Below, one piece after another: positions 60,836 to 64,000 of a DNA stretch of 64,000 nucleotides (positions within the stretch are counted from its first letter, which is position 1; each line of letters begins with the position of its first letter). This DNA is from Micropterus salmoides (lineage: Eukaryota; Chordata; Actinopteri; Centrarchiformes; Centrarchidae): the NCBI RefSeq assembly GCF_014851395.1, contig NW_024040041.1, positions 8,300,041 through 8,364,040 on the forward strand, given 5' to 3'. The translations under genes and the position numbers were made by a program. The notes under the pieces were generated by a model. The model saw only the letters and a list, made by a program, of their open reading frames with translations, was not told where the DNA came from and ran no database searches.

Positions 60836-60843
60836 TATAAAAT
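60836..60843 (+). promoter_or_regulatory. Isolated TATA-box-like motif
   Basis: TATAAAAT after an 80-bp purine-rich tract (60757-60835). No gene is recognised downstream, so promoter function is speculative. Confidence 0.15.
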
Positions 60844-63206
60844 GTGGAAACATGAGGAAGAGAGGCTCTAAAAGAAATATTGCTTGTGTCACCACTTGGC
60901 CTCTCTTTATCGCTTTAATTTATCTGCTGCACTTTGGAAAGTTAAAGAGAGGCGAGCACAAATCCTTAAACGTTTGCATCGACCCTGCTGCAGTGTTACT
61001 GGTTCATCGCTTTTGACGACTTCCATGAGTCCAGATGGAGGACAGCGATGAGAGCATGGTAACTGTCTGTGTCACAGTGAGAAGGAGCAAGTGGAGCATT
61101 CAGCCTGGAGGCCCGTGGGGGCCTGTGAACTCAGCCACTCCTCTACGGACACTTAAGAGGGGTTGTGTGAGACGGGTACCGCCTCCCTCTCCTGTGGTTG
61201 TGCGTGGGAGGGAGGTCATGGACCCACCCTCCCCTATTGAGGGCACGGGCTGATGAGGGGAAAATAACAGGGTAAACTGGCCCGAGGGGAACACTCCAGT
61301 GCCACCCTCTAATCACAGTCACCTCACTCACATATGGACAAAAAAGTATATACGGTATATGCAATGAAACACACAGCAGCACATACAATACACCCTGAAA
61401 ACACGTGCTTGTAAAGAGGCAACATGTAGTTTGTGTACACACACCAAAGGCCAGGTCACTCCAGCATTTAAAACAGTTAAGCAGCAAAATCCATTGATGA
61501 GCTCACCAGCTTGAATAGTTTGCCACCTAGCCCTGCGAGTTTCACCAAGCCACTAAAATATTTGACGTGTTGAGGCTCTATGTGATGAATTTCACTAGGC
61601 TACTTTCTGGGGTGACCAGTCGTTCATGCTGGATATGTGTCCATGTGCACACACTCAAACGCACACACATTCCCTCAAACCTCACTGGTTGAATTTGTAC
61701 CTCTTTAACAACACGTCCTTCAAAAAGTGAGGGTGGAGAAAGAGCGCGGACCTTTAAATAGACCACTGGGATTGAAACATCACTCGCATGTCACTAAACT
61801 GAAAATATTTTGCATTGACATAGGTGATAACCACTCAGATTTGGTTTATTTGAATTTGCCGTCTGTTTTACTTCCCTTTCACATGACTCTCCTCATAAAG
61901 TCAGTGGCTTAAAAAGATGTGAAAAAAATTGTGGCTTTTCACAAAGCTCGAGTTGCACAAAAGAAAGAATTCAGTAGAAAAGATGTAGATCCCATATAGC
62001 TGGTGCAGCGTGTGAGGGATTTTGGTATCGTGTGATTGAGGCTTTGCTGCCAAGCACAGAGGGGCACAGAATTTCTTTGGTAATGTGTGTGTGTGTGTGG
62101 CTGCATGTGCGTGGTGTTTTAAAAGAGTCGGCTGAAGATGAAATGGAGTTGGTTTTGTTTGAACAGCGTAGCTTGGATTGATTTGTGAATTTCTCCACTT
62201 CCAGCTGCGAGCTGCTGGGTAAAATCCATCCTAGTCCGTGACCACTTGAGCAGGCTGGTCAGACATCATCATCCCCTTTAAGATGATTTATTTCAGCTCA
62301 GGTCCTGTCTGACATCTTTATTGTCAACATTCGGCCCAGCTGTTAACATGAACATTTCTCAAACTTCCAAAGACATCATCATGAGGTCAGTTGTAAAATG
62401 ACTTTGGTGTTTGTGTGCTGGTAGCATGTGCACGTATGTGTCAGTGTTTCAGCCCAGCGTGATCAGAACAGACCAGAGTGAGGTCCAGACTGTCTGCAGG
62501 CATTCTCCTCTGATCCACGGGGAAGATTTATGGGTACCAGGGGTGCAGGGGGATGATCCCTCCGTTCAATGTCTTCATTGTGCTTTGAACACGTGTGCCC
62601 TGGTATTCCCGAGGTATATGAGGCGATACTCAATCCCCTTTCCAAAGGGATTAAAAGGGTAAGCCAGACACATGTGCACCCAAGCATGTAGAGCACGTAA
62701 AACAGGCAAACACAATAAAATACCTTCACACATCAGAATTAAAAGCTTCACTCTGCTTTCAGGATAGCTGTGAAAATGTGCAAAGTACAGCTGAGACTGA
62801 TGGAAATGTCATAAGTTTTACAGGTATTTGAGGACCATGAATGCCTGTACAAAATGTCATGGCAATCTGTTGAGAAATTTCTGTCTGGAACAAAGTGGTG
62901 AACTGACAGACTGACCTACATTGCTTAATATCTGCACTGAGTAGCAGAGTTAGGTGTTGATACTCAGTGACTTTGGTACTAATGACTCTATAAGAGAGAA
63001 AGAGAGAGAGAGCAGGCGGAAAGAGATCACACAGTAACACAACACGTGAGGCAGAAATACCTGCAGAAAGCAACAGAAGGAGAGGGACGAGAAAGCACAA
63101 AACTAAGGGAGGGGGACGAAGTCGAGTTAGTGACATGCATTAATGGGATAAGAATGCACACAGATGGAGAGGAGAAGAGAGGCGCTCACTGCATCACGGG
63201 AAGTCC

Positions 63207-63262
63207 CAGTCTAGGCTTATAGCAGCATAACTAAGGGATGGTTCAGGGCTCACCTGAGCCAG
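63207..63262 (+). repeat. Short dispersed-element fragment
   Basis: CAGTCTAGGCTTATAGCAGC then ATAACTAAGGGATGG and GAGCCAGCCCTAAC, a sequence I recognise as part of a very high-copy teleost repeat. Fragment only. Confidence 0.45.
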
Positions 63263-63269
63263 CCCTAAC

Positions 63270-63425
63270 ACGGTAAACTTAGATGGTGAACATGGTAAGC
63301 ATTAAACCTGCTTAGTATCACCAATTTAGCATTGTCACTGTGAGCATGTTAACATGCCTAATTTAGCATTTAGGAGTAGTACTGTAGAGCCTCACCGAGC
63401 TGCTAGCATGGCTGTAGACTATTCT
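63270..63425 (+). repeat. Dispersed repeat, third copy (GCTAGCATGGCTGTAGACT type)
   Basis: TTAGATGGTGAACATGGTAA, GAGCATGTTAACATG, TTTAGCATTTAGGAG and GAGCTGCTAGCATGGCTG. Same block order as 54405-54550. Confidence 0.65.
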
Positions 63426-63668
63426 TGTTATATACATGTTGCTATACTCTATATTTATAAATTAAAGATGCCTTTGCAGTTTATCTGGCATTAGCTTGAC
63501 CATTAATGGCGTGATGGCTGGCAAACAGGATTTCCAAAATGAAATATGCACATTTATAAATTAACCTTTACCATAAGCTTTACTTTAAATCACTGTCTGA
63601 CCACATAGTTCTGTAACAGCCAGCATCACTTCCTCCCACCAAACTGATGTGTACATACAACATGTATA

Positions 63669-63672
<4 letters not shown>

Positions 63673-63706
<34 letters not shown>
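63673..63706 (+). repeat. (TG)17 microsatellite
   Basis: Seventeen TG units followed by TATA-rich sequence. Confidence 0.95.
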
Positions 63707-63711
<5 letters not shown>

Positions 63712-64000
63712 ATACAGTATATATATAATCAGTATGTATATACTGGTTTATATGTAGGTGTACAGTTCTTCCTCATCTGACTTGTTCGTCATCACATGTC
63801 ATCCCTTCTCTCCCAAATTCTTATTTAGTGTGTCAGATGAAGCCAAAAGCAATAAAGATTTTATCCTTAGAAATAGAAATCTGTTTATGGTTTCACAGCT
63901 TGGAAGGCAAAGACACAAAAGGCAAGTGTCACTTTTGTACCTGTTTTTCTTGGCTCATCAGTCAGTTGGACAGGCAATAAAAGCATTTGGACACAAGAGC

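Larger units (their letters stand above)
31861..64000. other. About 32 kb without recognisable coding exons
   Basis: No open frame here resembles a known protein and none shows a splice-consistent series. The stretch holds the mobile elements and microsatellites listed separately. Between them (for example 34-37, 40-42, 52-54 and 56-60 kb) lies AT-rich unique sequence in which I see nothing definite. It may be a true gene desert or the intron or flank of a gene whose exons lie beyond the right edge. Confidence 0.6.

Noticed and set aside
60506..61253. Series of plus-strand frames that might be exons of a new gene
   Set aside because: Compositions are lysine/arginine or low-complexity driven by the purine tract, with no family resemblance and no consistent splice phases.

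Overview
This is vertebrate genomic DNA, almost certainly from a spiny-rayed (percomorph-like) teleost. Genes are split by short GT-AG introns, and the intergenic DNA is rich in microsatellites and small repeats that I recognise as common in teleosts. Three of the four genes are multi-exon and were assembled by hand from splice sites. All three close in frame (ldlr 2633 visible coding nt, kri1 2280 nt, spc24 600 nt). No bacterial, CRISPR or viral system is present.

Layout. 1-8230 holds ldlr (LDL receptor) on the plus strand, without its signal-peptide exon, which lies upstream of the window. It is followed by a long, repeat-laden 3'UTR. 8230-14190 is intergenic and carries a clean solo LTR, a dead LINE reverse-transcriptase scrap and an older LTR. 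14285-20981 is kri1, a nucleolar ribosome-biogenesis factor, plus strand, 18 exons. 22185-26390 is spc24 (Ndc80-complex kinetochore subunit), plus strand, with a non-coding first exon and a decayed Tc1/mariner copy in its first intron. About 28470-31850 is the sphingosine-1-phosphate receptor gene s1pr5, minus strand, with an intronless coding exon and a probable 5' non-coding exon containing a (CTG)10 run. From 31.86 to 64 kb I find no coding exon. That stretch holds mobile-element remnants, microsatellites and unassigned unique sequence.

The four genes do not form a pathway. They are linked by synteny: LDLR, SPC24, KRI1 and S1PR5 all lie in human 19p13.2, so the window is a rearranged, compacted piece of that ancestral block. 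Their roles are lipoprotein uptake, early pre-40S ribosome assembly, chromosome segregation and lysophospholipid signalling.

The most instructive observations are: a three-level nest of mobile elements at 48.96-50.73 kb in which every level keeps its own target-site duplication; an extended LDLR cytoplasmic tail with a second NPxF-type motif; GC-AG introns in two neighbouring genes; an inverted-repeat pair in the ldlr 3'UTR; and a palindromic E-box just upstream of kri1. I did not find a convincing new biological system.
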